Assembly: GCF_036250735.1 (NCBI RefSeq)
Contig: NZ_CP109430.1
Span: 5,456,001 to 5,520,000, forward strand
Length of the DNA: 64,000 nt
Origin: Streptosporangium sp. NBC_01495
GTDB lineage: Bacteria > Actinomycetota > Actinomycetes > Streptosporangiales > Streptosporangiaceae
Direction: 5' to 3'
The position numbers and the translations under genes are program-made. The notes beneath the pieces were generated by a model that saw only the letters and a program-made list of their open reading frames with translations, ran no database searches and had not been told where the DNA came from. Below, piece by piece: positions 8,599 through 17,352 of this stretch (its first letter is position 1; each line of letters opens with the position of its first letter).

Positions 8599-9536
8599 GC
8601 CGTAAGCGGCGCGTCACCGTCATCAGCGGTGGTTCCCGGTACGTCCGGCGGAACCCTCCCGGAGAGGCCCCCGCGAGTGAGACCCCGCCGGACGGGCCGG
8701 CGTCCTGGGAACGCTTCAGCCAGGTCGCCCAGATCGCGGCGCCCACCACGCTCATCACCGCGCTCATGATCTACTACGGTTACGTGGCGACCCGGGCACG
8801 GTTCTGGTATTTCGGCATCGACCTGGAGGCCATGGACCTCACCGTGCAGGAGCTGATCCTCTACGGCACCGAGACCGTCTGGCTTCCCCTGGCCACCGTG
8901 CTCCTGCTGACCCTGACTTTCGTCGGCATCCACGTGCTGCACCTGCGGTTGACCGAGTCGGGAAGATGGCAGCGGCTGTTGCGGGCCGCCGGGGCCGTCA
9001 TGCTGGTGGGCGGGACAGCACTGATCTTCCGCGCGGCGGTCGGGGTGGTCGTGCCCGAGGTGTCGCGGCAGGAGTCCGCCGGAGTCACTCCGCTCTCCCT
9101 CAGCATGGGTGCCCTGCTAGCGGCCTACGGCGGATACATCCTGGTCAGGAGCTGGAACCGGCCGCGCTGGGTGAACATTCTGGCGATCTTCGCCACTTCG
9201 GGGCTCATCATGGCGGGTGCGGTCTGGGCCACCAACAGTTTCGCCTGGGCCTTCGGCGTGAGCAGGGCGGTGACCATCGCGCAGCGGCTGGAAGAATATC
9301 CCGAAGCGGTCATCGACACCGCCGAGCGGCTGGAGATCCTGGCGGGACCCGTGAAGATGCAGCGGCTTCCCGGCCCGAAGGAGCGGAAACTCAAGTATCG
9401 CTACCGTGGCATGCGACTGCTGACCGAAGCCGGTGGCCGGCTCTTCCTCGTTCCCGACCGCTGGACCTCGTCCTCCGGAACCCTCGTGCTTCCCTACAAC
9501 GCGGACGTCAGAATCCAGTTCCTGCCCCCACCGTGA
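8595..9536 (+). CDS. Integral membrane protein, five predicted helices, unknown function
   Basis: A 313-residue protein starting at a GTG that overlaps the lipoprotein stop (GTGA), so the two are probably translated together. After a basic N-terminus there are five likely membrane segments at about 48-67, 93-115, 128-148, 163-181 and 186-207. A roughly 100-residue C-terminal domain follows that ends in a beta-rich stretch (GGRLFLVPDRW, LVLPYNADVRIQFLPPP). I do not recognise the family. The arrangement suggests a lipoprotein/membrane pair at the cell surface. Confidence 0.75.
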   Translation: MSRKRRVTVISGGSRYVRRNPPGEAPASETPPDGPASWERFSQVAQIAAPTTLITALMIYYGYVATRARFWYFGIDLEAMDLTVQELILYGTETVWLPLATVLLLTLTFVGIHVLHLRLTESGRWQRLLRAAGAVMLVGGTALIFRAAVGVVVPEVSRQESAGVTPLSLSMGALLAAYGGYILVRSWNRPRWVNILAIFATSGLIMAGAVWATNSFAWAFGVSRAVTIAQRLEEYPEAVIDTAERLEILAGPVKMQRLPGPKERKLKYRYRGMRLLTEAGGRLFLVPDRWTSSSGTLVLPYNADVRIQFLPPP

Positions 9537-9681
9537 GCGCTCGACAGCGGCCTTCCCCACCGCGGAACAGCCGCGGAACAGCCCCCGGACGGCTTCCGGG
9601 GGACTTGGTGTGCCGCGAAGTGGCGGTGCGCGGCCTTCGGACCGGAGGCGCGCGGTCCGGGGCGACCGGCGCCGGTGACCG

Positions 9682-9718
9682 CGACCACCCCGGCGGGCAC
9701 GTTCCGCCGGGGTGGTCG
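9682..9718. terminator. Strong bidirectional terminator hairpin
   Basis: CGACCACCCCGGCGG (9682-9696) pairs perfectly over 15 bases with 9704-9718 around a 7-base loop. It lies between the convergent membrane-protein and NRPS genes and can end transcription in both directions. Confidence 0.85.
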
Positions 9719-9725
9719 TGCGCCG

Positions 9726-12700
9726 CTAGCCGGGCTCCCCGGCGCCCAGGCGCTCGGTGAGCTCGTCCTCGGACATGCCCTCGACCATGAGCCAGATCTC
9801 GGCGACCGCCTCCAGCCTGCCGGGGGTCTCCTCCACCTCGGTGAACCGGTGGGCGACGCGCGACACGGTCCGCTCGGTGAACAGCGCCCGCAGCGGGAGC
9901 GAGGAGGCGTCGAGCGCCTCACGCAGCCGCGCGATGACGGTGGTGACCAGCACCGAGTCGCCGCCGAGCGCGAAGATGTCGTCGTGCGCGCCGACCCTCG
10001 GCACGCCGAGCACCTGGCCGACGACCCGGGCGAGCACCCGCTCCAGCGCCGTGTTCGGGGCGGTGTAGGGCGTGCCCGTCTCCCCGGCCGCCGCGGCGAC
10101 GAGGGCGGCGAGCGCCTTGCGGTCCACCTTGTTGTTCGCGGTGAGCGGCAGCTCGGCCAGGGGCACCAGCAGGTCGGGGACCATGTGCGGGGGCAGCAGT
10201 TCCCGTACGTGGGCGAGCAGCTCCTCCGTCCCGGTCTCCTCCGCGCCCGCCTCCTCGGCGAGCACGACCACGGCGGCCAGTCGCGAGTCGGCGAGCAGGC
10301 CGACGGCGCGGCGCACCCGAGGGTGGTTCTCCAGCGCGGTCTCGACCTCGCCGAGCTCGATCCGGAACCCGCGCACCTTCACCTGGTGGTCGCGCCGTCC
10401 CAGGAACTCCAGCGTGCCGTCGGGCCGGTAGCGGGCCATGTCCCCGGTCCGGTACCAGCGAGTGCCCTCGTGGACGACGAAACGGTCGGCGGTGCGCTCG
10501 GCGTCGCCGCTGTAGCCGTCCGCGACGCCCGCGCCGCCGATCCACAGCTCGCCCTGCGCCCAGTCGGGGCGGTCGCGCCCGGCCTCGTCCACGACCCGGC
10601 AGGCCACCCCGCGCAGCGGCACGCCGTACGGGACCGCCGTCCAGTCCGCGGGCACCTCGCCGTCGACCTCGATCACGGTCGAGTGGATGGCGGTCTCCGT
10701 CGTACCGCCGAGCGCGACGAACCGAGCCCCCGGCGAGCGTTCCCGCAGCAGCGCGGGCAGGTGCGTGCCGACCCAGTCGCCGCCGAGCAGGACCAGCCGC
10801 AGGCTTGGCGCGGGGCCGGTCCGCAGCAGCATCTCCAGCACCGACGGCACGCAGTTCAGCACGGTCACCGACCACCGCTCGACCAGCTCGGACCAGCGGG
10901 TCGCGTCGCGCCGGTCGTCCTCCAGGGGAATCGCCACTGCGCCGCCTCGGGACAGCAGGGCGAACAGGTCGAACACCGACAGGTCGAAGTCGAGGGCCGA
11001 CACGGCGAGCGACACGTCCGCCTCGCCGATCGAGAACCGCTCGACCAGATCGCCGATCGTGTTCATCGCGGCCCGGTGCGAGACCTCGACGCCCTTGGGC
11101 TCCCCGGTGGAGCCCGAGGTGAACAGCACGTAGCCGACCTGGTCGGGCGGGACGGGCACCGGCCCGTCCAGCGGTGCGGGGTGCGTCACGGCCGAGGTGA
11201 GCGAGACCGCGACCCCGGCCGTCTTGAGGATCCTCTCCCGCCGGACGGCGGGCTGCCCCGCCCCGACGGGCACGTACGCGGCCCCGGCCGCCAGCACGCC
11301 GAGCACCGCCACGGCCTGGTCCGGCCCCTTGGGCAGCTCGACCGAGACCCGGTCTCCCGGCCGTACCTCCCGCTCCACGAGATGGGCGGCGACGCGCAGG
11401 GCGCGGTCGGCCAGCTCGCCGTACGTGAGCGTGCCACCGGCGCCACCAGTGCCGTCGGCGCTGTCAGTGCCGTCAATGCCGTCAATGCCGTCAATGCCGT
11501 CAGTGCCGTCAGTGCCGTCGGCGTTCCCGGTGCCCCAGTGCAATGCCGGGAGGTCGGGGGTGCGCCGCGCCCGCGCGAAGAACTCCTCGTGCAGCGTCCG
11601 CGCGGGCGGCGGCGGCTGGGCGTTGAGCTCGTGCCGCAGGCGCAACCGGTGCGGCGAGGCGCCGATCCGCAGCGGCTCGCCCCAGTCGGCGTCCGGCGCG
11701 CCCAGGCGGGTGATCGCATCCGTGTAGGCGGCGAACATCGCGTCGGCGACGCCGTCGGGGAAGGCGGGATCGCGCACGTCCCAGTTCAGCAGCAGCCCGC
11801 CGGAGACCTCGGTGACCTGGGCGTCGAGGAGCACCTGCGGCCCCTGGGAGATGATCCACTCCGGCTCCCCGAAGCTGCGCCGCGCCCGGTCGCCGAACAG
11901 CTCGCCGAGGTTGAGCGCGCTGGTGTAGACGATCGGCGCGAGCACCTGCTCGCCCCGCGACCGCGACAGGTCCCGCAGCACCTCCAGGCCGGAGTAGTCG
12001 CTGTGCTCACCGGCCGTGTGCAGCAGTGCCTGCAGCTCGCGGGCGCGTTCGGTGAACGGCAGCTCCCGCGACAGGTCGGCCTCCAGCAGGATGGAGCCGG
12101 TGAAGTCGCCGACCAGGGCGTCCACGTCGGGGTGGATCGGCTCGCGGTGGAACAGCGGCAGGTTCAGCAGGAAGCGCGGGGTCGCCGACCAGGCACCCAT
12201 CACCTCGGCGAAGACGGCGGCGAGCGCCATCGCGGGGGTGACGCCCTCGCGGTGGGCGCGGGCGATCAGCCGCCGCCTGTCCTCGGGGGCGAGCCAGTGG
12301 TGCTTGCGGACGACCCGGTCGCCCGGCTGCGGCACGACCGGCAGCTCGGGCGGCCCGGACAGCTCGCCGAGCCGCTCGCCCCACCAGCGCCGGTCGCGGG
12401 CGCGGGCCTCGGCACGCGGGTCGGCGGCGAGATAGCGCGCGTAGTCGTAGCCGATCGGCGGCAGGCTCTCGCCCTCGTACAGCGCCGCGAGGTCGGCCAG
12501 CAGCGTGCGGTAGCTCATCGCGTCGGCGGCGACCATGTCGACGTCCAGGTGCAGCCGCGCCGCGCCGGACGGCAGCAGGCTCAGCCGCGCGTCGAAGACG
12601 CGGCCCGTCTCGATGGGGAGCCGCTGGGTGGACATCTCGGCGCGCAGCCGTTCCAGCTCCTCGCCGGGATCCGGCACCTCGCGCAGGTCGTGCACCGTGA

Positions 12701-13337
12701 CGGCGGATCCTGGCCGCTCCGGCAGGATGCGCTGGGTCCCGTCGTCGGAGATCGCGACCCGCAGCATCGGATGCCGCTCGACGAGCGCCACGACGGCCGC
12801 CTCCAGCCGGGCGGGGTCGATCTCGCGGCCGTCGAGTTCCACGTAGAGGTGCGCGGCGACGGAGCCGAGCGACTGGCCGGAGTCTCGGCCGATCCAGTAG
12901 GCGTGCTGCATGAGCGCGAGGGGGAACGACCCGTCCGGCTCCGCGGATCCCCGCTCCGTACCGAGGTCGGCGCCGGGGATGGAGGCGCTGTCGAGGTCGA
13001 CACCGGCGCTGAGCACGGAGCCGGGATCGGAATCGGGCGCGGAGCCGAGCACGGACCTGGAAGCAAAGCCAGAAGCAGAGTCAGAGCCGAGACCTGGGCT
13101 CCGCGCCGGGTGCGGCGCGATGGCACCGCGCTCGGCGAGCAGTTCCCACCACTCGGCCAGCGTGGGCCGCCGCGCGAGTTCGGCGAAGCCGATCTCGACG
13201 CCGAGGCGGCGCAGCCGGCCGGTCAGTCCCATCAGCTGGATCGAGTCCATGCCCAGCTCGATGAGGTTGTCGTGCGCCTCTACCTGCTCTCCAAGCAGTT
13301 CTGTCAGCGAACGGTGCAGTTCTTCCCTGGTCAGCAC
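9726..13337 (-). CDS. NRPS ArCP-Cy-A-PCP (MbtB-like salicyl-heterocycle synthetase)
   Basis: A 1203-residue synthetase. Residues 1-70 are an aryl carrier domain (ELGMDSIQLMG, phosphopantetheine Ser32), which receives salicylate. A Ser/Asp/Gly-rich linker (about 80-125) leads to a heterocyclization domain with DMVAADAMS (DxxxxDxxS). The adenylation domain follows (LFTSGSTGEPKGVE, YRTGDMARY, NKVDRKAL), then a carrier domain (IFALGGDSVLVT) and a short tail. My reading of the specificity residues is D-L-F-N-L-G-L-I-H-K, between cysteine-type and threonine-type codes. The product would be salicyl-oxazoline or -thiazoline; Ser/Thr is favoured by G301 and H331, which is inference. The A domain carries a GID/GTD repeat insert. 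GTG start behind AGGGGAG, with iron box 4 directly upstream. Confidence 0.93.
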   Translation of the reverse strand: MLTREELHRSLTELLGEQVEAHDNLIELGMDSIQLMGLTGRLRRLGVEIGFAELARRPTLAEWWELLAERGAIAPHPARSPGLGSDSASGFASRSVLGSAPDSDPGSVLSAGVDLDSASIPGADLGTERGSAEPDGSFPLALMQHAYWIGRDSGQSLGSVAAHLYVELDGREIDPARLEAAVVALVERHPMLRVAISDDGTQRILPERPGSAVTVHDLREVPDPGEELERLRAEMSTQRLPIETGRVFDARLSLLPSGAARLHLDVDMVAADAMSYRTLLADLAALYEGESLPPIGYDYARYLAADPRAEARARDRRWWGERLGELSGPPELPVVPQPGDRVVRKHHWLAPEDRRRLIARAHREGVTPAMALAAVFAEVMGAWSATPRFLLNLPLFHREPIHPDVDALVGDFTGSILLEADLSRELPFTERARELQALLHTAGEHSDYSGLEVLRDLSRSRGEQVLAPIVYTSALNLGELFGDRARRSFGEPEWIISQGPQVLLDAQVTEVSGGLLLNWDVRDPAFPDGVADAMFAAYTDAITRLGAPDADWGEPLRIGASPHRLRLRHELNAQPPPPARTLHEEFFARARRTPDLPALHWGTGNADGTDGTDGIDGIDGIDGTDSADGTGGAGGTLTYGELADRALRVAAHLVEREVRPGDRVSVELPKGPDQAVAVLGVLAAGAAYVPVGAGQPAVRRERILKTAGVAVSLTSAVTHPAPLDGPVPVPPDQVGYVLFTSGSTGEPKGVEVSHRAAMNTIGDLVERFSIGEADVSLAVSALDFDLSVFDLFALLSRGGAVAIPLEDDRRDATRWSELVERWSVTVLNCVPSVLEMLLRTGPAPSLRLVLLGGDWVGTHLPALLRERSPGARFVALGGTTETAIHSTVIEVDGEVPADWTAVPYGVPLRGVACRVVDEAGRDRPDWAQGELWIGGAGVADGYSGDAERTADRFVVHEGTRWYRTGDMARYRPDGTLEFLGRRDHQVKVRGFRIELGEVETALENHPRVRRAVGLLADSRLAAVVVLAEEAGAEETGTEELLAHVRELLPPHMVPDLLVPLAELPLTANNKVDRKALAALVAAAAGETGTPYTAPNTALERVLARVVGQVLGVPRVGAHDDIFALGGDSVLVTTVIARLREALDASSLPLRALFTERTVSRVAHRFTEVEETPGRLEAVAEIWLMVEGMSEDELTERLGAGEPG
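11463..11516. repeat. Six 9-base tandem repeats within the A domain
   Basis: Six copies of GTC(A/G)(A/G)TGCC run head to tail. On the coding strand they give GTD/GID tripeptides in a loop just before the first A-domain core motif (LTYGELAD). The unit is a multiple of three, so copy number can change without breaking the frame. Confidence 0.9.
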
Positions 13338-13352
13338 AGAGCTCCCCTTAAG

Positions 13353-13371
13353 TCAGGTAAGGCTAACCTAA
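13353..13371. promoter_or_regulatory. Iron box 4
   Basis: TCAGGTAAGGCTAACCTAA matches 17 of 19 consensus positions, the best box in the window. It ends 16 bases from the NRPS start and would control this synthetase. Confidence 0.9.
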
Positions 13372-13495
13372 TTTAGGAGCGTTCAGGCGTCAACGCGCGT
13401 CTCATGACAACTCCCGCGACCCCGGGCGCACGCCCCCACTACCCCTCGGCCGGACAGGACGGCCGGCACACCGTCACCTCGAAACGCGCGGCCTC

Positions 13496-14524
13496 TCACG
13501 CCCGCCCTCTCATCCCCTCGGTCGACAGCAGCCAGACCAGGTAGACGCCACCGAGCACCCCGGTCACCACGCCGACCGGCACCGCGACCGGCAGGTACAG
13601 CGTCACCAGGTCGCTGAACACGAGCAGCGCCGCGCCCATCAGCGCGGCCGGCACGAGCTGCGTACCGGGCCTGCGGGTGAGCCCGCGCGCCAGCTGCGGC
13701 GCGGCCAGCGCGACGAACGGGACAGGCCCCACCGCCGCGGTCGCCACCGCCACCAACCCCACCCCGATCACCACGAGCGCGGCCCTCGTCCGCTGGACCG
13801 GCACGCCGAGCGCCTGGGCCGCGTCGTCCCCGAGCTCGCCCATGCGCAGCCGGCCGCCGAAGGCCAGCGCGACCGGTACGAGCACGGCCATGGCCAGGGC
13901 CAGCGGCCACGCGTGCTGCCAGCCCCTGCCGTTCAGGCTGCCGGTGAGCCAGAACGCCGCCTCGTACGCCTCGCGCAACTCGGCGCGGGTGACGAGATAG
14001 GCGTTGAACGCCTCGAGCATCGCGGCCGCGGCGACCCCGACCAGGACCAGCCGGTAGCCGTGCACCCCGCCCCGGTAGGCGACCAGGTAGACGGCGAGCG
14101 CGGTCAGCACCGCGCCGAGGACGGAACTGGCCGCGATGGCGGCGGTGCCGCCGCCGATGACCAGGATCTGCAGCAGCGCGCCGGTGGCCGACCCCGTGGT
14201 GAACCCGATGATGTCGGGGCTGCCCAGCGGGTTGCGCGTGATGCTCTGGAAGATCGCCCCGCTCAGGCCGAGTGCCGCACCGGCGAGCAGGCCGGTGATC
14301 GCCCTGGGCAGGCGCAACGTGAGCACGATGAACTCCGTGGCCCGGTCCCCCTGCCCGGTCAGCGCCCCCACCACCTCGGCGGCGGAGATGGGGAAGTCAC
14401 CGCTGCCGACCACGGACACGGCCGCCCCCAGGGTGGCGGCCACCAGTACGGCGCACACCGCGACGACGCGCGGCTCCCATCGCAGGGACATCGTCCCGAC
14501 GCGCAGGACACGACTCGTGCTCAC
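13496..14524 (-). CDS. Iron-siderophore ABC transporter permease 2 (FecCD/BtuC family)
   Basis: A 342-residue polytopic membrane protein (about 9-10 helices) with family motifs LRLPRAITGLLAGAALGLSG, ITRNPLGSPDIIGFTTG and GPVPFVALAAPQLAR. It would pair with the upstream permease to form the import channel for ferric siderophore. The GTG at 14524 overlaps the upstream stop (GTGA), which supports coupled, equimolar synthesis and rules out the much longer open frame reaching 15490. No ATPase or substrate-binding lipoprotein gene is next to it in this window; they must be encoded elsewhere. Confidence 0.92.
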   Translation of the reverse strand: MSTSRVLRVGTMSLRWEPRVVAVCAVLVAATLGAAVSVVGSGDFPISAAEVVGALTGQGDRATEFIVLTLRLPRAITGLLAGAALGLSGAIFQSITRNPLGSPDIIGFTTGSATGALLQILVIGGGTAAIAASSVLGAVLTALAVYLVAYRGGVHGYRLVLVGVAAAAMLEAFNAYLVTRAELREAYEAAFWLTGSLNGRGWQHAWPLALAMAVLVPVALAFGGRLRMGELGDDAAQALGVPVQRTRAALVVIGVGLVAVATAAVGPVPFVALAAPQLARGLTRRPGTQLVPAALMGAALLVFSDLVTLYLPVAVPVGVVTGVLGGVYLVWLLSTEGMRGRA

Positions 14525-15540
14525 AGCTGGGGAACCCTTCCACGACGGACCATCAGTGCCAGGAGGGGGGCGCCCAGGAACGCGGTGACGATGCCCGTCT
14601 CCAGCTCGCCGGGCGCCGCGACCACGCGTCCGGCGACGTCGGCGGCGAGCATCAGCACCGGCGCCAGCAGCAGCGAGTACGGCAGCACCCAGCGCTGGTC
14701 GGGACCGACCAGCGCCCGGACCACGAAGGGCACCGCCAGCCCGACGAACGCGATCGGCCCCACCGCCGCCGTGGCGGCGCCGCACAGCACCACGACCGCC
14801 AGCGCCCCCAGCGCGCGGGTCCGGCCCGGCCGGGCGCCCAGCGCCCGCCCGGTGTCCTCCCCCAGGGCCAGGGCGTTGAGCGGGCGCGCCAGGCAGAGCG
14901 CCAGCACCACCCCCACCAGCAGGAACGGGCCGATCTGGACGAAGACCTCGAGGTCGCGCCCGGACAGCGAGCCCACCTGCCAGAAGCGGAAGCTGTTGAA
15001 ACTGCGCGGGCTGAACAGCATCATCCCCGCCGTCAGGGAGCTGAACACCGCGTTGATCCCGGCCCCGGCCAGGACCAGCCGCGCGGGTGTGGCGCCGGAC
15101 CGGCCGCGCGACCCGATCAGGTAGACCAGCAGCGCGGCTCCGGCGGCCCCGAGGAACGCCGCCCACACGTAGACGAGGACGTCGTCCACCCGGAACAGGC
15201 CGATCACCGTCACGACCGCCATCGCGGCGCCGCCGTTGACGCCGAGCAGGCCGGGTTCGGCCAGGGGGTTGCGGGTCAGCGCCTGCATGAGCGCGCCCGC
15301 CAGTCCGAGCGCCGCCCCGACGGCCACCCCCAGCAGCGTGCGCGGCAGCCGCAACTCCTGGATGATCAGCGCGTTCTCCGAGCCGTCCGGGGAGAACACT
15401 CCGGAGAGGGCCTGGCCGAGCGGGATCTGCTTGGCACCGATCACGATGCTGGCCAGCACGGCGAGCAGCAGCAGGCCGCCGAGCAGGCACAGACCGGCCA
15501 GCCGTTTGGGGAGATACGCGCTCTTTACGGGAGGAGGCAC
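14521..15540 (-). CDS. Iron-siderophore ABC transporter permease 1 (FecCD/BtuC family)
   Basis: A polytopic permease of about 339 residues with LRLPRTLLGVAVGAALGLAG, LTRNPLAEPGLLGVNGG and GPIAFVGLAVPFVVRALVG, the FecCD/BtuC signatures. It is the first gene of a two-gene import operon. The start is uncertain. A TTG at 15549 gives 342 residues but lies inside iron box 5. I prefer the GTG at 15540, six bases from where transcription would begin if TAGGTT or TAGGCT in the box is the -10, giving a nearly leaderless message. No convincing ribosome site is present for either start. Confidence 0.88.
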   Translation of the reverse strand: MPPPVKSAYLPKRLAGLCLLGGLLLLAVLASIVIGAKQIPLGQALSGVFSPDGSENALIIQELRLPRTLLGVAVGAALGLAGALMQALTRNPLAEPGLLGVNGGAAMAVVTVIGLFRVDDVLVYVWAAFLGAAGAALLVYLIGSRGRSGATPARLVLAGAGINAVFSSLTAGMMLFSPRSFNSFRFWQVGSLSGRDLEVFVQIGPFLLVGVVLALCLARPLNALALGEDTGRALGARPGRTRALGALAVVVLCGAATAAVGPIAFVGLAVPFVVRALVGPDQRWVLPYSLLLAPVLMLAADVAGRVVAAPGELETGIVTAFLGAPLLALMVRRGRVPQL

Positions 15541-15545
15541 GCGCT

Positions 15546-15564
15546 TCAAGTTAGCCTAACCTAA
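15546..15564. promoter_or_regulatory. Iron box 5, overlapping the permease start region
   Basis: Read on the plus strand, TCAAGTTAGCCTAACCTAA matches 16 of 19 positions of the palindromic consensus. It abuts the permease 1 start, so repressor binding would cover the -10 and the start site itself. The remainder, 15565-15904, shows no gene I can support. Confidence 0.85.
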
Positions 15565-15904
15565 CCGGGGCGGCGACGGACGGCCCGGACGACGCGCGCG
15601 AATCCCCTCGCGGGGCCTCTCCGGCCCGGGACGCGCGGTTGCGTCCGGCCCGCGACGGTCCACGGGAAGGGCACCGCGGCACCAAGAAACCATCAGACAC
15701 GCGCACCGGAATCCGTACGCGACCCGCGGGTTCCGTACCGTGCACGAAGGCGGCCACGCCGGATCGGGCGGCGGCGACACCCGTATCCAGAACGCACCAA
15801 TGCGGTACGGCCTTATCCGGAATTTTCCGAATTTTCCGGAAATGGAAGCATGTGTCTCTTCACGTGCCTCCATTGCGCGAAGCACGACAATGGAGATGGT
15901 GAAA

Positions 15905-16369
15905 ATGACATGTCCGCCGGTCCCGCCCTTCACCCTTGATACCGCCGTCCAGAAGGTCCGGCTGGCGGAGGACGGCTGGAACACCCGCGATCCGGAAACG
16001 GTGGCCCAGGCCTACACCCCTGACTCCCACTGGAGGAACCGCGCGGAGTTCGTCGACGGGCGGGACGCGATCATCGCGTTTCTCCGACGCAAGTGGACCA
16101 GGGAGCTGGACTACCGGCTCATCAAGGAACTGTGGGCATTCGAAGGAAACCGCATCGCCGTACGTTTCGCCTACGAGTGCCACGACGACTCCGGCAACTG
16201 GTTCCGCTCCTACGGCAACGAGAACTGGGAGTTCGACGAGCGGGGACTGATGCGCACGAGGCACGCGTCCATCAACGACCTTCCGATCCGGGAGGCGGAC
16301 CGCAGGTATCACTGGCCCCTGGGGCGCCGCCCGGACGATCATCCGGGACTGGGCGACCTGGGCTTCTAG
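15905..16369 (+). CDS. NTF2-like / SnoaL-fold protein (DUF1348 type)
   Basis: A 154-residue protein with [57 protein letters not shown] and a C-terminal [20 protein letters not shown]. These are the usual landmarks of the DUF1348 branch of nuclear-transport-factor-2-like proteins. These are small alpha/beta cone folds that bind or convert small molecules; the substrate here is unknown. I chose the ATG at 15905 because GGAG lies 9 bases upstream; in-frame ATGs at 15890 and 15896 lack this. It lies just before the response regulator gene in the same direction, possibly as a separate unit. Confidence 0.82.
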   Translation: MTCPPVPPFTLDTAVQKVRLAEDGWNTRDPETVAQAYTPDSHWRNRAEFVDGRDAIIAFLRRKWTRELDYRLIKELWAFEGNRIAVRFAYECHDDSGNWFRSYGNENWEFDERGLMRTRHASINDLPIREADRRYHWPLGRRPDDHPGLGDLGF

Positions 16370-16497
16370 GGAACGCTCGCGGGGCCGCGGGCAGGATCCG
16401 CGGCCGTGCCCCGCGAGCTCCACGTCATGATCACCCCCGCCGAGATCACCGGCCGCCGCAACCGGCACGCCCCGGCCCGTACGACCCGGCGACACGA

Positions 16498-16511
16498 AGG
16501 ACCTTGGTCCC
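16498..16511. promoter_or_regulatory. Candidate DevR/DosR box
   Basis: AGGACCTTGGTCCC matches 11 of 14 positions of the DosR core GGGACTTTAGTCCC and contains perfect arms GGACC/GGTCC. A half-site-like GGGGACT follows at about 16529. It ends 36 bases before the response regulator start, where an autoregulatory site would be expected. Candidate only. Confidence 0.45.
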
Positions 16512-16547
16512 TACCTGCGAGGTCACGAGGGGACTAGCGTTCGAGAC

Positions 16548-17189
16548 ATGATTCGCGTGTTCCTGGTCGACGATCACGAAGTGGTACGGCGGGGCGTGGC
16601 CGCGCTGCTGGAGTCCGAGGGCGACATCGAGGTGATCGGCGAGGCGGGGACCGCGGAGTCGGCGGTGGCCCGCATCCCGGCTCTGCGGCCGGACGTCGCC
16701 GTCCTGGACGTACGCCTGCCCGACGGCAGCGGGGTGGACGTGTGCCGGGAGGTCCGCTCCAGGGTGCCGGATCTGGCCTGCCTGATGCTCACCTCCTTCG
16801 CCGACGACGACGCCCTGTTCAACGCGGTGATGGCGGGCGCGTCCGGCTACGTGCTCAAGCAGATCCACGGCTCGGACCTGGTCGGCGCCGTGCGTACGGT
16901 GGCGGGCGGCCAGTCGCTGCTGGACCCGCAAACGACCTCGGCCATGCTGACACGGCTGCGCGAACAGGCCGCCCGCAAGGACCCCCTGGAGGCGCTGACG
17001 GACCAGGAGCGGCACATCCTGGAGCTGATCGGCGAGGGCCTGACCAACCGGCAGATCGGCGAGCGGATGCATCTGGCCGAGAAGACCGTCAAGAACTACG
17101 TCTCCAACATGCTGTCCAAGCTCAGCATGGAGCGCCGCACCCAGGCGGCGGCCCTGTCGGCGCGGTTGAAGGCCCGTCGCGGAGACTGA
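16548..17189 (+). CDS. NarL/LuxR-family response regulator, DevR-like
   Basis: A 213-residue regulator. The receiver domain (residues 1-125) has acidic pocket DD8-9, phospho-acceptor Asp54 (VLDVRLPDG), and the conserved Thr and Lys (LTSFADDD, GYVLKQI). The C-terminal HTH (about 145-205) carries LTDQERHILELIGEGLTNRQ and KTVKNYVSNMLSKL. Residue numbering and C-terminal sequence resemble DevR/DosR. The matching sensor is the GAF-GAF histidine kinase at 17.9-19.6 kb on the opposite strand. It would bind DNA as a dimer, possibly at the palindrome just upstream of its own gene. Hypoxia/NO sensing is the role of the family; here it is inference. Confidence 0.9.
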   Translation: MIRVFLVDDHEVVRRGVAALLESEGDIEVIGEAGTAESAVARIPALRPDVAVLDVRLPDGSGVDVCREVRSRVPDLACLMLTSFADDDALFNAVMAGASGYVLKQIHGSDLVGAVRTVAGGQSLLDPQTTSAMLTRLREQAARKDPLEALTDQERHILELIGEGLTNRQIGERMHLAEKTVKNYVSNMLSKLSMERRTQAAALSARLKARRGD

Positions 17190-17352
17190 GGCACCCCAAC
17201 GCCCTTTCGTACAGCAACGCCTCACATGATGTACTCCGGCTCCACCCGACTCGGGGTACATCGGAGTCTCCACGAAACCAGTGAGCATCGGCGCGGTTCA
17301 TTCTGCCTGGGCGTCGCACCGCCGGTGCCCGTCAGAGCGGAACGAGCTCGGT

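Noticed and set aside
9675..13376. Plus-strand 1233-codon open frame
   Set aside because: Antisense to the NRPS; long only because of GC bias.
13496..15490. Single 664-codon permease frame
   Set aside because: Its first half is out of frame with permease 1; the true second permease starts at GTG 14524 with a GTGA overlap.
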